Assembly (NCBI GenBank): GCA_019752915.1
Contig: JAIELO010000323.1
Location: forward strand, 1-9,889
Source: Burkholderiaceae bacterium
GTDB taxonomy: Bacteria > Pseudomonadota > Gammaproteobacteria > Burkholderiales > Burkholderiaceae_D
Direction: 5' to 3'
Length of the DNA stretch: 9,889 nt
Part shown: piece by piece, positions 1 through 7,825 of the stretch
How the letters are laid out: each line of letters starts with the position of its first letter
Position numbering within the stretch: position 1 is the stretch's first letter
Translations under genes and position numbers: made by a program
The notes under the pieces: model-generated
What the model saw: only the letters and a program-made list of their open reading frames with translations
Databases searched by the model: none
Told to the model about the DNA's origin: nothing

Positions 1-722
1 TGGTCTTCATGCCGCTGGTCAATCCGGGCGGCATGTGGCAAGCCACGCGCTGCAATCCGCAGGGTGTCGACCTGATGCGTAATGCGCCCGTCAGCGCCAG
101 CGACCCCGTCCCTTTTTTGCTCGGTGGCCAGCGCTTCAGCCGCCACCTGCCGTGGTATCGCGGCGCCGACGGTGCGCCCATGGAAGCGGAAAGCCGCGCC
201 GTGTGCGAACTGGTCACGCGCGAACTGCTGCCGCGCCAGTTCAGCATGGCGCTCGACTGCCACTCGGGCTTCGGCCTGCGCGATCGCATCTGGTTCCCGC
301 ACGCCCATACCAGCACGCCGATTCCCCATCTGGCCGACATCGGCGCACTGGAACAGTTGTTCAGCACCAGCTACCCCAACCACAACTATGTGTTCGAGCC
401 GCAGAGCCGCCAGTACCGCACCCATGGCGACCTGTGGGACTACCTGTATCTGAACGGCAGTGCCGAGGGGCAGCGCGTATTCCTGCCGCTGACGCTGGAA
501 ATGGGCTCGTGGCTGTGGGTAAAAAAGAATCCGCGCCAGCTATTCGACCGCATCGCCATCTTCAACCCGACTGCCCGGCACCGTTTGCAGCGGGTGATGC
601 GGCGCCACCTGACGTGGTTCGACTTCCTGATGCGTGCCAGCATCAGCCACCAGTCATGGCTGCCGGCCGGACGCGAGCGCAAGATCCAGCAGCGCCGCGC
701 GCTGACCCAGTGGTATAACTGA
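1..722 (+). CDS. M14-family zinc carboxypeptidase-like protein (5' end cut by window)
   Basis: The frame is open from the first bases (codons for Val-Phe precede the first visible Met at 9), so the true start lies upstream and this is the C-terminal part of the protein. Counting from that Met, residues 3-8 (LVNPGG) and 14-25 (RCNPQGVDLMRN) match the substrate-binding stretch of M14 metallocarboxypeptidases. H85 in LDCHSGFG is the expected third zinc ligand, and E164 in LTLEMGS fits the catalytic glutamate. The first HxxE zinc motif would lie before the window. In the usual 'NRN' substrate motif the first Asn is Met here (LMRN). By family it is a metallopeptidase or amide hydrolase; the substrate cannot be told from sequence. 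The stop overlaps the next start (TGATG at 720-724), so the two genes are translationally coupled and probably functionally linked. Confidence 0.8.
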   Translation, partial: VFMPLVNPGGMWQATRCNPQGVDLMRNAPVSASDPVPFLLGGQRFSRHLPWYRGADGAPMEAESRAVCELVTRELLPRQFSMALDCHSGFGLRDRIWFPHAHTSTPIPHLADIGALEQLFSTSYPNHNYVFEPQSRQYRTHGDLWDYLYLNGSAEGQRVFLPLTLEMGSWLWVKKNPRQLFDRIAIFNPTARHRLQRVMRRHLTWFDFLMRASISHQSWLPAGRERKIQQRRALTQWYN

Positions 723-1486
723 TGCAGCGCTGGATACTGCTGCGCGGACTGGTACGCGAACAGCGCCACTGGGGCGCCTTCCCGGCACAACTGGCGGCGG
801 CACTGCCCGACGCGCAACTGATCACCCCCGACTTGCCCGGCAACGGCAGCCGCTGCCATGAAGCCAGCCCGACCAGCGTGGCGCAGATGGTGGAAGCCTG
901 CCGCCAGCAATTGCAACAACAGGGCATGGCCCCGCCTTACTCGCTGCTGGCGCTGTCACTGGGCGGCATGGTGGCGGTGGAATGGGCGGCACGCTATCCG
1001 CAGGAACTGGCGCGCTGCGTGCTGGTCAATACCAGCATGCGACCGTACAGCCCGTTCTACCAGCGCCTGCGCTGGCAGAATTACGGCGCCATTGCCCGCC
1101 AGTTGCTATTGGGTAGCCTGAGCGAACAGGAAACACTGGTGCTGCGCCTGACCAGCGCGGCCGGCGATGCCGCCAGCCGCGCTGCACTGGTGCAGCAATG
1201 GCTGAGCTATCAGCAAGAGTTTCCCGTAACGCGCCGCAATGCGCTGCGCCAGCTCTGGTCGGCAGCGCGTTTTCGCGCTCCGCCGCAGCGCCCGCAACTT
1301 CCCACGCTGCTGCTGGCCGGTGCAGCCGATCAGCTCGTCGATCCGCGCTGTAGCCAGAAACTGGCGCAGGCCTGGCAGGTGCCACTGCTGCTGCACCCGA
1401 CGGCGGGCCACGACTTGCCACTCGATGATGGCGCATGGGTGGCAGCCCGCATAGCCGATTGGCTGATGCACGACAAAGCGGCGTAA
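722..1486 (+). CDS. Alpha/beta-fold hydrolase
   Basis: A 254-residue protein of typical size for a single-domain alpha/beta hydrolase. Residues 34-42 (ITPDLPGNG) form the usual strand and oxyanion-loop region. The nucleophile elbow is LALSLGG with S79; the first Gly of GxSxG is Ala. [11 protein letters not shown] supplies the acid (D203, or possibly D207), and TAGHDLP supplies the catalytic H230, so the triad looks complete. There is no signal peptide, so it is probably cytoplasmic. Esterase or thioesterase-like activity is the family expectation; the substrate is unknown. The start is fixed by the TGATG overlap with the upstream M14-like gene, which indicates one operon. Confidence 0.82.
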   Translation: MQRWILLRGLVREQRHWGAFPAQLAAALPDAQLITPDLPGNGSRCHEASPTSVAQMVEACRQQLQQQGMAPPYSLLALSLGGMVAVEWAARYPQELARCVLVNTSMRPYSPFYQRLRWQNYGAIARQLLLGSLSEQETLVLRLTSAAGDAASRAALVQQWLSYQQEFPVTRRNALRQLWSAARFRAPPQRPQLPTLLLAGAADQLVDPRCSQKLAQAWQVPLLLHPTAGHDLPLDDGAWVAARIADWLMHDKAA

Positions 1487-1489
1487 AAT
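1459..1489 (+). promoter_or_regulatory. Weak candidate promoter for the cysteine-cluster gene
   Basis: A TAAAAT box (1484-1489) overlaps the stop codon of the hydrolase gene, and a TTGGCT element lies at 1459-1464. The 19-bp spacing is longer than ideal and the -35 match is poor, so the call rests mainly on the -10 box. Read-through from the upstream operon is the alternative. Confidence 0.3.
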
Positions 1490-1542
1490 ACTGCCCCTAT
1501 GAAGATGTCACCACCACGCCGGCCCCGCGCCGCACACCTGCC

Positions 1543-1800
1543 ATGAACTGCCGCGACCACTGCGGCGCGTGCTGCATTGCGCCCTCGATAACCAGCCCGA
1601 TACCGGGTATGCCGAACGGCAAACCTGCTGGCGTGCGCTGCATTCAGCTCGACGACGCGCAGCGCTGCCGCATTTTCGGCCAGCCCGAGCGGCCAGCCTT
1701 CTGCGGCGGTCTGCAGCCGGCCGAGGATATGTGCGGCGACTCGCGCGAACACGCTATCGCCTGGCTGACACAGCTGGAACAAGCCACCGCGCCCCGCTAA
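1543..1800 (+). CDS. YkgJ-type cysteine-cluster protein (small, putative metal-binding)
   Basis: An 85-residue protein with eight cysteines: C3, C7, C10 and C11 (CxxxCxxCC at the N-terminus), then C33, C42, C54 and C64. The N-terminal CRDHCGACC stretch and the later FCGG and MCGD cysteines match the YkgJ/UPF0153 family, proposed to chelate zinc or iron; its biochemical role is not established. ATG 1543 is the only usable in-frame start after the preceding hydrolase ends. No Shine-Dalgarno sequence is visible before it. A 15-codon ORF (1499-1546) ends in an ATGA overlap with this start and could deliver ribosomes to it. No signal peptide or membrane segment is visible. Confidence 0.75.
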   Translation: MNCRDHCGACCIAPSITSPIPGMPNGKPAGVRCIQLDDAQRCRIFGQPERPAFCGGLQPAEDMCGDSREHAIAWLTQLEQATAPR

Positions 1801-1835
1801 TTCACGGCGCCTTGCTTCCGGACTAGCCCCTTAGT

Positions 1836-1951
1836 GCAGGAATCTGCATGACGCTTGCGTGAGATTCAGTCTGCCGGGGGTGCGGACATGGTAAGCTTCG
1901 ACCCCGGCGCTAGCTGGCTAACACTCCTCTTCCACTCACATATTACTTACC
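1836..1951 (+). promoter_or_regulatory. Possible structured 5' leader of uppP
   Basis: The 153-base gap before uppP can fold. Hairpin 1 spans 1836-1874: GCAG with CTGC, GAATCT (1840-1845) with AGATTC (1862-1867), then CATG (1847-1850) with GCGTG bases 1858-1861, with two small bulges. Hairpin 2 pairs GCCGGGG (1873-1879) with CCCCGGC (1902-1908), sharing two bases with hairpin 1. The loop of hairpin 2 carries GGTAAG (1890-1895), the exact complement of CTTACC (1946-1951) just before the uppP ATG, so a pseudoknot could cover the start. No known riboswitch family was recognised. A competing reading is a weak promoter, CTAACA (1918-1923) with 17 bp to TATTAC (1941-1946), which would give an almost leaderless uppP mRNA and exclude this RNA. 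Confidence 0.3.
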
Positions 1952-1953
1952 GC

Positions 1954-2790
1954 ATGGATATCGTTCTCGCACTCAAAGCCCTGATCATGGGTCTGGTTGA
2001 AGGTTTTACCGAATTTCTGCCGATTTCGTCCACCGGCCACCTGATTCTGGCCGAGCATCTGCTGGGCTTCCAGGGCATGGAAGACAAGATGAAAGTGTTC
2101 GAGATCGTGATTCAGGCAGGCGCCATTTTCGCCGTCTGCTGGGAGTACCGGGCCCGCATCGCCGCCCTGCTGACCGGTCTGGGTGACCCGAAGCAGCAAC
2201 GCTTCGCCATCAATGTGCTGATCGCTTTCCTGCCGGCTGCCTTGCTGGGTGTTTTGTTCAGCAAAGCCATCAAGGCCAGCCTGTTTGCGCCGGTACCGGT
2301 GGCACTGGCCTTCATCGTCGGCGGTCTGGTAATTCTATGGGTAGAAAAGCGCGAACGCGATAATCCGGCCATGGCACGCATTCATTCGGTCGATGATATG
2401 ACGCCGCTCGACGCCATCAAGATCGGCGTCGCTCAGGCATTCGCACTGATTCCCGGCACCAGCCGCTCCGGTGCCACCATCATGGGCAGCATGCTGTTTG
2501 GCCTGTCGCGTCAGGTCGCTACCGAGTTCTCCTTCTTCCTGGCGATTCCGACCCTGCTCGGCGCCACCGTGTATTCGCTGTACAAGGAACGCGCGCTGCT
2601 GTCGGCCGCCGACCTGCCGCTGTTCTCGATCGGTACCGTGGCCGCCTTCGTCTCGGCCTTCCTGTGCGTGCGCTGGCTGCTGCGCTACATCAGCACCCAT
2701 ACCTTCACCGTCTTTGCCTGGTATCGCATCGCCTTCGGCCTGCTGGTACTGGTGACCGCTTACACCGGCACCGTGGTCTGGGCTGATTAA
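1954..2790 (+). CDS. uppP: Undecaprenyl-diphosphatase (UppP/BacA)
   Basis: Removes one phosphate from undecaprenyl pyrophosphate so that the lipid carrier of peptidoglycan and other envelope glycans can be reused; overexpression in other bacteria gives bacitracin resistance. It is an inner-membrane protein with its active site facing the periplasm. The 278-residue product has both family signatures: [15 protein letters not shown] at 16-30 (E16, E20, S26 and H29 corresponding to the catalytic region) and PGTSRSGAT at 167-175 with R171. Several hydrophobic membrane segments follow (about 84-104, 113-130, 191-210, 225-245 and 253-276). The frame is open from 1855, but homology begins at ATG 1954 ([10 protein letters not shown]), so that start is chosen although no clear Shine-Dalgarno precedes it. 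The gap of 28 bases to recQ, without a terminator, allows co-transcription. Confidence 0.95.
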   Translation: MDIVLALKALIMGLVEGFTEFLPISSTGHLILAEHLLGFQGMEDKMKVFEIVIQAGAIFAVCWEYRARIAALLTGLGDPKQQRFAINVLIAFLPAALLGVLFSKAIKASLFAPVPVALAFIVGGLVILWVEKRERDNPAMARIHSVDDMTPLDAIKIGVAQAFALIPGTSRSGATIMGSMLFGLSRQVATEFSFFLAIPTLLGATVYSLYKERALLSAADLPLFSIGTVAAFVSAFLCVRWLLRYISTHTFTVFAWYRIAFGLLVLVTAYTGTVVWAD

Positions 2791-2818
2791 CTCCCTGTAG
2801 AAAAACCGACGCATCACA

Positions 2819-4642
2819 ATGAATCAACCGCAAGATCAGGACCGCGCCCTCCATCTGCTGCAAACCGTATTTGGCTATCCGGCCTTCCGCGGCCAGCAGG
2901 AGGAGATCGTGCGCCATGTCAGCTCGGGCGGCGACGCGCTGGTGCTGATGCCGACCGGCGGCGGTAAATCGCTGTGCTACCAGATACCGGCACTGGTACG
3001 CGATGGCGTCGGCGTGGTGGTCTCGCCACTGATCGCGCTGATGCAGGATCAGGTCGACGCGCTCGCCGAGGTGGGCGTGCGTGCGGCCTTCCTGAACTCC
3101 ACCCAGACTTACGAAGAAGCCAACCGCATCGAGCGGATGGTACGCACCGGCCAGATCGATCTGGTCTACGTAGCGCCGGAACGGCTGATGACCGAGCGCT
3201 GCCTGAATCTGTTCCAGGATTCGAAAATCGCCCTGTTCGCCATCGACGAAGCGCACTGCGTGTCGCAATGGGGACATGACTTCCGGCCTGAATACATCAA
3301 GCTGTCGGTGTTGCACGAGCAGTTCCCGGACGTGCCGCGCATTGCGCTGACCGCGACCGCCGACCAGCAAACCCGCGCCGAAATCGTCCATCGCCTGCAG
3401 CTGGGCGACGCGATGCAGTTCGTGTCCTCGTTCGACCGGCCGAACATCCGCTATCAGATCGTTGAAAAAGCCAACGGCCGCAAACAGCTGCTGGACTTTA
3501 TCACCAGCGAACATGGCGGCGATTGCGGCATCGTCTACTGCCTGTCGCGCAAAAAGGTCGAAGAGACCGCAGAATTCCTCAACGAGAATGGCGTGCGGGC
3601 GATGGCCTATCACGCCGGTATGGAACACGCCAAGCGTTCAGCCAATCAGGCGCGCTTCCTGCGTGAAGAAAATATCGTGATGTGCGCCACCATTGCCTTC
3701 GGCATGGGCATCGATAAACCCGATGTGCGCTTTGTCTGTCACCTCGATCTACCCAAGAGTATCGAAGGCTATTATCAGGAAACCGGGCGCGCCGGACGCG
3801 ATGGCGCACCGGCCAGTGCATGGATGGCCTACGGTCTGCAGGACGTGGTGCTACAGCGGCGCATGATCGATGAATCGGAAGCCGACGAAACCTTCAAGCG
3901 CGTGCTGGGCACCAAGCTCGATGCCATGCTGGGTCTGTGCGAAACCCTGAGCTGCCGGCGCGTGCGTCTGCTCGACTACTTCGGCGAAAAAGCCGGCCCT
4001 TGCGGCAATTGCGATACCTGTCTGATCCCGCCCGTGTCGTTTGACGGTACGGTGCCGGTGCAGAAGCTGCTGTCGGCCGTGTACCGCGTCGATCAGCGCT
4101 TCGCTGCCGGCCATGTGATCGAAGTGCTGCGCGGTGTGGAAACGGAGCGCATCAAAACCTGGCACCACGATTCGCTGTCCGTGTTCGGCATCGGTGCCGA
4201 CCGCAGCGAACAGGAATGGCGCGCCATTCTGCGACAGGTGATTGCGCTCGGTCTGGTCACGGTCGATCACGAACAATATAGCTCGCTGAAACTCACCGAT
4301 GCTGCCCGCCCTGTGCTGAAAGGCGGCCAGAAAGTCCAGCTGCGCCAGTACCAGAAACCGGTCAAGCAGAAGAGCTCCGGACGCGCCTCGAAAGGCTATG
4401 TGGAAAGCGATCTGTCGCCGCGCGAACAGGCCATCTTCGACAAGCTGCGCTGGTGGCGGGTCGAGACGGCGCGCGCGCATGACGTGGCGGCCTACATCAT
4501 CTTCAATGACGCGACCCTGCGCGAAATCGCCAAGGCACGTCCGACCACGCTCGACGAAATGCGCGGTATCTCCGGCGTGGGCGAGAAAAAACTGGCCTCC
4601 TACGGCAGCGAAATCGTCACCATCATCCGCGAAATGGATTAA
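2819..4642 (+). CDS. recQ: ATP-dependent DNA helicase RecQ
   Basis: A 3'-5' superfamily 2 helicase acting in recombinational repair and at stalled forks (RecF pathway). At 607 residues it has the normal length and the complete domain order. The helicase core has Walker A MPTGGGKS (44-51, K50), DEAH at 143-146 in AIDEAHCVSQWGHDFRPEY, TAT at 178-180, and motif VI QETGRAGRDG (320-329). A RecQ-type zinc-binding domain uses C379, C395, C398 and C401. A winged-helix region spans about 410-520, and a single C-terminal HRDC domain about 531-607. The start at 2819 gives the expected N-terminus (LLQTVFGYPAFRGQQEEI); the ribosome-binding site is weak. It probably shares a transcript with uppP. No key residue is missing. 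Confidence 0.96.
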   Translation: MNQPQDQDRALHLLQTVFGYPAFRGQQEEIVRHVSSGGDALVLMPTGGGKSLCYQIPALVRDGVGVVVSPLIALMQDQVDALAEVGVRAAFLNSTQTYEEANRIERMVRTGQIDLVYVAPERLMTERCLNLFQDSKIALFAIDEAHCVSQWGHDFRPEYIKLSVLHEQFPDVPRIALTATADQQTRAEIVHRLQLGDAMQFVSSFDRPNIRYQIVEKANGRKQLLDFITSEHGGDCGIVYCLSRKKVEETAEFLNENGVRAMAYHAGMEHAKRSANQARFLREENIVMCATIAFGMGIDKPDVRFVCHLDLPKSIEGYYQETGRAGRDGAPASAWMAYGLQDVVLQRRMIDESEADETFKRVLGTKLDAMLGLCETLSCRRVRLLDYFGEKAGPCGNCDTCLIPPVSFDGTVPVQKLLSAVYRVDQRFAAGHVIEVLRGVETERIKTWHHDSLSVFGIGADRSEQEWRAILRQVIALGLVTVDHEQYSSLKLTDAARPVLKGGQKVQLRQYQKPVKQKSSGRASKGYVESDLSPREQAIFDKLRWWRVETARAHDVAAYIIFNDATLREIAKARPTTLDEMRGISGVGEKKLASYGSEIVTIIREMD

Positions 4643-4712
4643 GGCGGCGCTTCCACGCTATCATGCAGGTTCTGGGCGGCCATCGCCGCCATGCCCTACC
4701 GGAGCCAGTCTG

Positions 4713-6521
4713 ATGATTACATTCGGCCGTACCGCCAGCGCTGCAGCGTCTTTGACGCTGGCCTTCTCCCTGACCCTTGCCAGCGGCGTACAGGCCGCTC
4801 CGGCACCAGCCGATACCATCTACCGTAACGGCTATGTCTACACGGTCGACACCAAAGACAGCGTGCAGCAGGCACTGGCAGTGCGCGCCGGTCGCATCGT
4901 GTATGTGGGCGACGACGCTGGTACCCGCCCGCTGACCGGCAAGCAGACCCGCGTCATCGACCTGCAAGGACGCATGCTGATGCCGGGACTGATCGACGGC
5001 CATATGCACCCGCAATCGGGCGGCAGCCGGCTGCTCAACTGCAGCCTCGATTACGAGTCGCTCAGCGTGCCACAATTTCAGGCACGCATTCAGGCCTGTC
5101 TCGACAAAGATAAGAAGTCCGGCCCCCAGCGCTGGCTGGTCGTGGTCAACTGGTTCCAGCAAGGCATGCTGCCGGACGGCGTAGCCACTAGCGCTGCCAC
5201 CCTCGATGCCCTGAAAACCGACCGCCCCATCATCGTGCGTTCGTCCTTCGGCCACTCCTCGCTACTCAACACGCGTGGCATTGCGCTGGCGGGCATCAAG
5301 GCCGATACGCCGGATCCGGCAGGTGGCAAAATCACCCGCGACGCACAGGGTGTAGCCACCGGTCTGCTGGAAGACGCCGCGCAGGATATGGCGATGAATC
5401 TGCTACCGGCACTCACCGTGGCAGAGAATCTAGCCGCCTCCAAAGCGGCGCTGGCGGCCATGCGCAAACAGGGCATCACCAGCTTCCTCGACGCCTACAC
5501 CGATCCGGAAACCATGACCGCCTTCAGCACCCTGCAAAAGCAAGGCAAGCTGACTGCGCGCGGCCACTTCGCGGTACTGATCGATCTGGATAAAGGCGCC
5601 ACGCCGAAAAGCGCGGTAGCCGAACTACTCAAGCAGCAAAAGCAGTTCGATCAGGGCGCAACCCGCGTCACACCTTCGCTACAGGTACGCCACGCCAAAC
5701 TATTCATGGATGGCGTGATCTCGGCGCCCGCTTTCACCGGCGCCATGCTGGAACCGTATCTGGAAAACCGTGGCACCGCGCAGCAACCGGACTGGCAGTC
5801 GGGTACCAACAGCGGCCCGGCCAACTATTTCACGCCGGCAGCACTGGACGCCACCCTGAGCGAACTGGCAGCCGCCCGCATCGATCCGCACATCCACGTG
5901 GACGGCGACCGTGCCGTGCGCGCTTCGCTCGATGCTATCGCCACACAACGCGCCACGCCTGCCGGTGCCCGCTTGCGCCCCGCGCTGGCGCACAATGAAA
6001 TCGTCGCCCCGGCCGACTACGGCCGCTTCGCACAACTCGATGTAACGCCGGTACTGTCGCTGCAGTGGGGCAAACCGGCACCCGATACGGTGGGTGCCCT
6101 GAAGGATTACATGGGACCACAGCGTTACGCCATCGTCGAACCGCAAGCACTGCTGCTCAATGCCGGTGCGCGCATCGCCTATGGCAGCGACTGGCCGGTC
6201 GATCCACTGGATATCTGGTTTGCGCTCAAGGTGGGCGTGACCCGCACCGCCGCGCCGGACGCCGGTAAGGAGTATGCCGGTACGCTAGGTCCGCAAACAG
6301 GCATGCCACGCGCTGCCGTGCTGCGCGCCGCCACCATCAACGCCGCCTATACACTGCGTCAGGAAGCGCTGACCGGTACACTGGAAGTGGGCAAGCTGGC
6401 TGACCTGATCGTACTGGACCGGAATTTCTTCAGCATCGAGGCCGAAGACATTGCCAATATCCGTGTGCTGCAGACTATGGTGGGCGGCAAAATTGTGTAT
6501 CAGGCCGAAGCCATGCGTTAA
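4713..6521 (+). CDS. Exported YtcJ-type metal-dependent amidohydrolase
   Basis: A 602-residue amidohydrolase-superfamily protein of the YtcJ/Amidohydro_3 group, which includes N-substituted formamide deformylase. The N-terminus is a Sec signal peptide (R6, hydrophobic 9-24, likely cleavage after VQA at 28), so it acts in the periplasm or outside; no lipobox Cys is present. Metal ligands are all visible: H97 and H99 (GHMHP after LMPGLID), the bridging K329 in KLFMDG, H393 and H395 in DPHIHVDGDRA, H427 in LAHNE, and D493 in YGSDWPVD. The C-terminal KLADLIVLDR strand completes the composite beta-sandwich domain. The true substrate is unknown. The frame runs open upstream into recQ, but ATG 4713 has a GGAG (4701-4704) 8 bases before it and gives the signal peptide, so it is preferred. 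TATCAT at 4659-4664 is a weak possible -10. Confidence 0.88.
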   Translation: MITFGRTASAAASLTLAFSLTLASGVQAAPAPADTIYRNGYVYTVDTKDSVQQALAVRAGRIVYVGDDAGTRPLTGKQTRVIDLQGRMLMPGLIDGHMHPQSGGSRLLNCSLDYESLSVPQFQARIQACLDKDKKSGPQRWLVVVNWFQQGMLPDGVATSAATLDALKTDRPIIVRSSFGHSSLLNTRGIALAGIKADTPDPAGGKITRDAQGVATGLLEDAAQDMAMNLLPALTVAENLAASKAALAAMRKQGITSFLDAYTDPETMTAFSTLQKQGKLTARGHFAVLIDLDKGATPKSAVAELLKQQKQFDQGATRVTPSLQVRHAKLFMDGVISAPAFTGAMLEPYLENRGTAQQPDWQSGTNSGPANYFTPAALDATLSELAAARIDPHIHVDGDRAVRASLDAIATQRATPAGARLRPALAHNEIVAPADYGRFAQLDVTPVLSLQWGKPAPDTVGALKDYMGPQRYAIVEPQALLLNAGARIAYGSDWPVDPLDIWFALKVGVTRTAAPDAGKEYAGTLGPQTGMPRAAVLRAATINAAYTLRQEALTGTLEVGKLADLIVLDRNFFSIEAEDIANIRVLQTMVGGKIVYQAEAMR

Positions 6522-6551
6522 GATGTCGGCCTTTAGATCACTGGCACTGTC

Positions 6552-7061
6552 ATGGAAATCGCGCTCTCACTGCTGATCATCGCCGTCACCGCCTTCGCGG
6601 TACGGGCGATCATCAAGACCAATCCGGCTAAACCGATGGTGCTGCCGGCGCGTCCGGCCACGCCTTACGAACCGGCTTTACCAACCGGTACGGCGGCTCT
6701 GCACTGGTCCGATGATGGTCGCTATCTGGTGGAGGTGGTGACGGAATCGCGCTACCAGAACACCCTCAAAGAACTGGCCGGTGAGCATGGCACGCAGGCG
6801 GCGGCCACGCCGTATCTGGCCACGCTGGTGCCGGATGATGTGAATCCCTACGAAAGTGCCGCCGTGGCGGTATTCCTTGGGGGGCGCATGACGGGCTATC
6901 TGTCGCCGAAAGCAGCAGTGGCCTTCCGCGCCCATCTGAAACGCAAGGAAGTCGAAGGCCAGATCACTACCTGCGATGCGCAGGTACGCGGTGGCGGCGC
7001 GTGGCAGAACGGCCGCCTTGCCTATGTCGTGGTACTCGACATGGAACCGCTGGAACGCTAA
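6552..7061 (+). CDS. Membrane-anchored protein with HIRAN-like domain
   Basis: A 169-residue protein with one N-terminal membrane segment (about 2-20) followed by Arg and Lys residues (R18, K22, K27). By the positive-inside rule this places the rest in the cytoplasm. After a Pro-rich linker (27-45), residues 60-72 (VEVVTESRYQNTL) and 92-117 (LVPDDVNPYESAAVAV, then GYL) resemble the HIRAN pattern: a 'V-E-x-Y-Q' start, then 'P-x-N-P-Y-D-x-x-A-V-A-V' and 'GYL'. HIRAN domains in other proteins bind 3' DNA ends; nothing here proves that function. It starts 30 bases after the amidohydrolase stop with no terminator between, so co-transcription is likely, but a functional link is not evident. No clear Shine-Dalgarno is visible. 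The gene itself is clear; the domain call comes from remembered pattern, not a profile search. Confidence 0.65.
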   Translation: MEIALSLLIIAVTAFAVRAIIKTNPAKPMVLPARPATPYEPALPTGTAALHWSDDGRYLVEVVTESRYQNTLKELAGEHGTQAAATPYLATLVPDDVNPYESAAVAVFLGGRMTGYLSPKAAVAFRAHLKRKEVEGQITTCDAQVRGGGAWQNGRLAYVVVLDMEPLER

Positions 7062-7063
7062 AT

Positions 7064-7783
7064 TTACTTCTTGCTGAACACCAGATCCCATACACCGTGA
7101 CCTAATTTCAGGCCACGATTCTCGAACTTGGTCAGCGGACGATAGGCCGGCTGCGGTGCATAACCGTCGGCGGTATTCTGCAGCCCCTGTTCCGCGCTCA
7201 GCACTTCCAGCATCTGTACCGCATAGTCTTCCCAGTCGGTCGCGCAGTGCAGATAGCCACCTGCGGCCAGCTTCTTCACCAGCAGTTCGACAAACGGCCC
7301 CTGAATCAGACGGCGCTTGTTATGACGCGCCTTGTGCCACGGATCCGGGAAGAAGATGTGCACGCCGTGCAGCGAACCGTCCGGAATCATCTGGTTCAGT
7401 ACTTCCACTGCGTCGTGCTGGATCGCTTTCAGATTAGTCAGACCCTGCTCGCCGATCAGCTTCAGCAGACTACCCACGCCCGGCGTATGCACTTCCACGC
7501 CGATGAAGTCCTTCTCAGGCATGGCCGCAGCGATGTGCGCCGTGGTGCCGCCCATGCCAAAGCCGATTTCCAGCACCACCGGTGCCTTACGGCCGAACAC
7601 CTGTTGGTAGTCGAGCGGCGCTTTGGCATACTCGATCAGTAATTGCGGTCCCAGTTCGTCCAGTGCGCGCGCCTGAGCGGTCGACAAACGGCCAGCGCGG
7701 GTGACGAAACTACGGATGCGGTGTTCGGTTGGGTCGTACAGCATCGGCCGCGCTGGGCCGTCTTTAGGGGTATCGGAAGACAT
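7064..7783 (-). CDS. trmB: tRNA (guanine-N7-)-methyltransferase TrmB
   Basis: Transfers a methyl group from S-adenosylmethionine to N7 of G46 in the variable loop of many tRNAs. The 239-residue form starts at ATG 7783. Signatures are [16 protein letters not shown] (22-37), the SAM-binding [11 protein letters not shown] (71-81), VEVH (96-99), [16 protein letters not shown] (144-159) with the substrate and catalytic cluster, ATDWEDYA (181-188) and TKFENRG (218-224). A TTG 24 bases upstream (7807) is in frame, but it would sit almost on the predicted transcription start; ATG at 7744 is a shorter alternative. The gene converges on the HIRAN-like gene with 2 bases between stop codons and no terminator there, so the two transcripts must overlap. 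Confidence 0.95.
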   Translation of the reverse strand: MSSDTPKDGPARPMLYDPTEHRIRSFVTRAGRLSTAQARALDELGPQLLIEYAKAPLDYQQVFGRKAPVVLEIGFGMGGTTAHIAAAMPEKDFIGVEVHTPGVGSLLKLIGEQGLTNLKAIQHDAVEVLNQMIPDGSLHGVHIFFPDPWHKARHNKRRLIQGPFVELLVKKLAAGGYLHCATDWEDYAVQMLEVLSAEQGLQNTADGYAPQPAYRPLTKFENRGLKLGHGVWDLVFSKK

Positions 7784-7816
7784 GGGATCAGAAGAGTCGG
7801 TAAACAATGAGGGCGC

Positions 7817-7825
7817 ATTATATCA
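7817..7825 (-). promoter_or_regulatory. Extended -10 promoter of trmB
   Basis: On the minus strand this reads TGATATAAT, a perfect extended -10 (TGnTATAAT). No good -35 hexamer lies 16-18 bp upstream, as is common for extended -10 promoters. The predicted RNA start near 7810 leaves a leader of about 26 bases before ATG 7783, which supports that start codon. Confidence 0.7.

Noticed and set aside
1789..1810. GCGCC/GGCGC inverted repeat around the stop of the cysteine-cluster gene as a terminator
   Set aside because: The stem is only 5 bp with a 12-base loop, and no T run follows.
1855..1953. N-terminal extension of UppP by 33 residues from ATG 1855
   Set aside because: The extra residues are outside the conserved family, no ribosome-binding site precedes 1855, and homology begins exactly at ATG 1954.
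2705..3628. A 307-codon open frame on the minus strand across the end of uppP and the start of recQ
   Set aside because: It lies antisense to two clear conserved genes, shows no recognisable family motif, and long shadow frames are common in GC-rich coding DNA.
4675..4690. Perfect hairpin GGCGGC-CATC-GCCGCC between recQ and the amidohydrolase
   Set aside because: No T run follows, so it is not a rho-independent terminator; the stem is short and of ordinary GC-rich composition, 10 bases before the ribosome-binding site.
4398..4712. Upstream extension of the amidohydrolase frame into recQ
   Set aside because: It overlaps the RecQ HRDC coding region and has no signal-peptide logic; ATG 4713 has a good ribosome-binding site and begins a proper signal peptide.
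7784..7807. TTG start of trmB eight codons upstream
   Set aside because: The TTG lies almost at the predicted transcription start of the extended -10 promoter; ATG 7783 is better placed and gives a normal-length enzyme.
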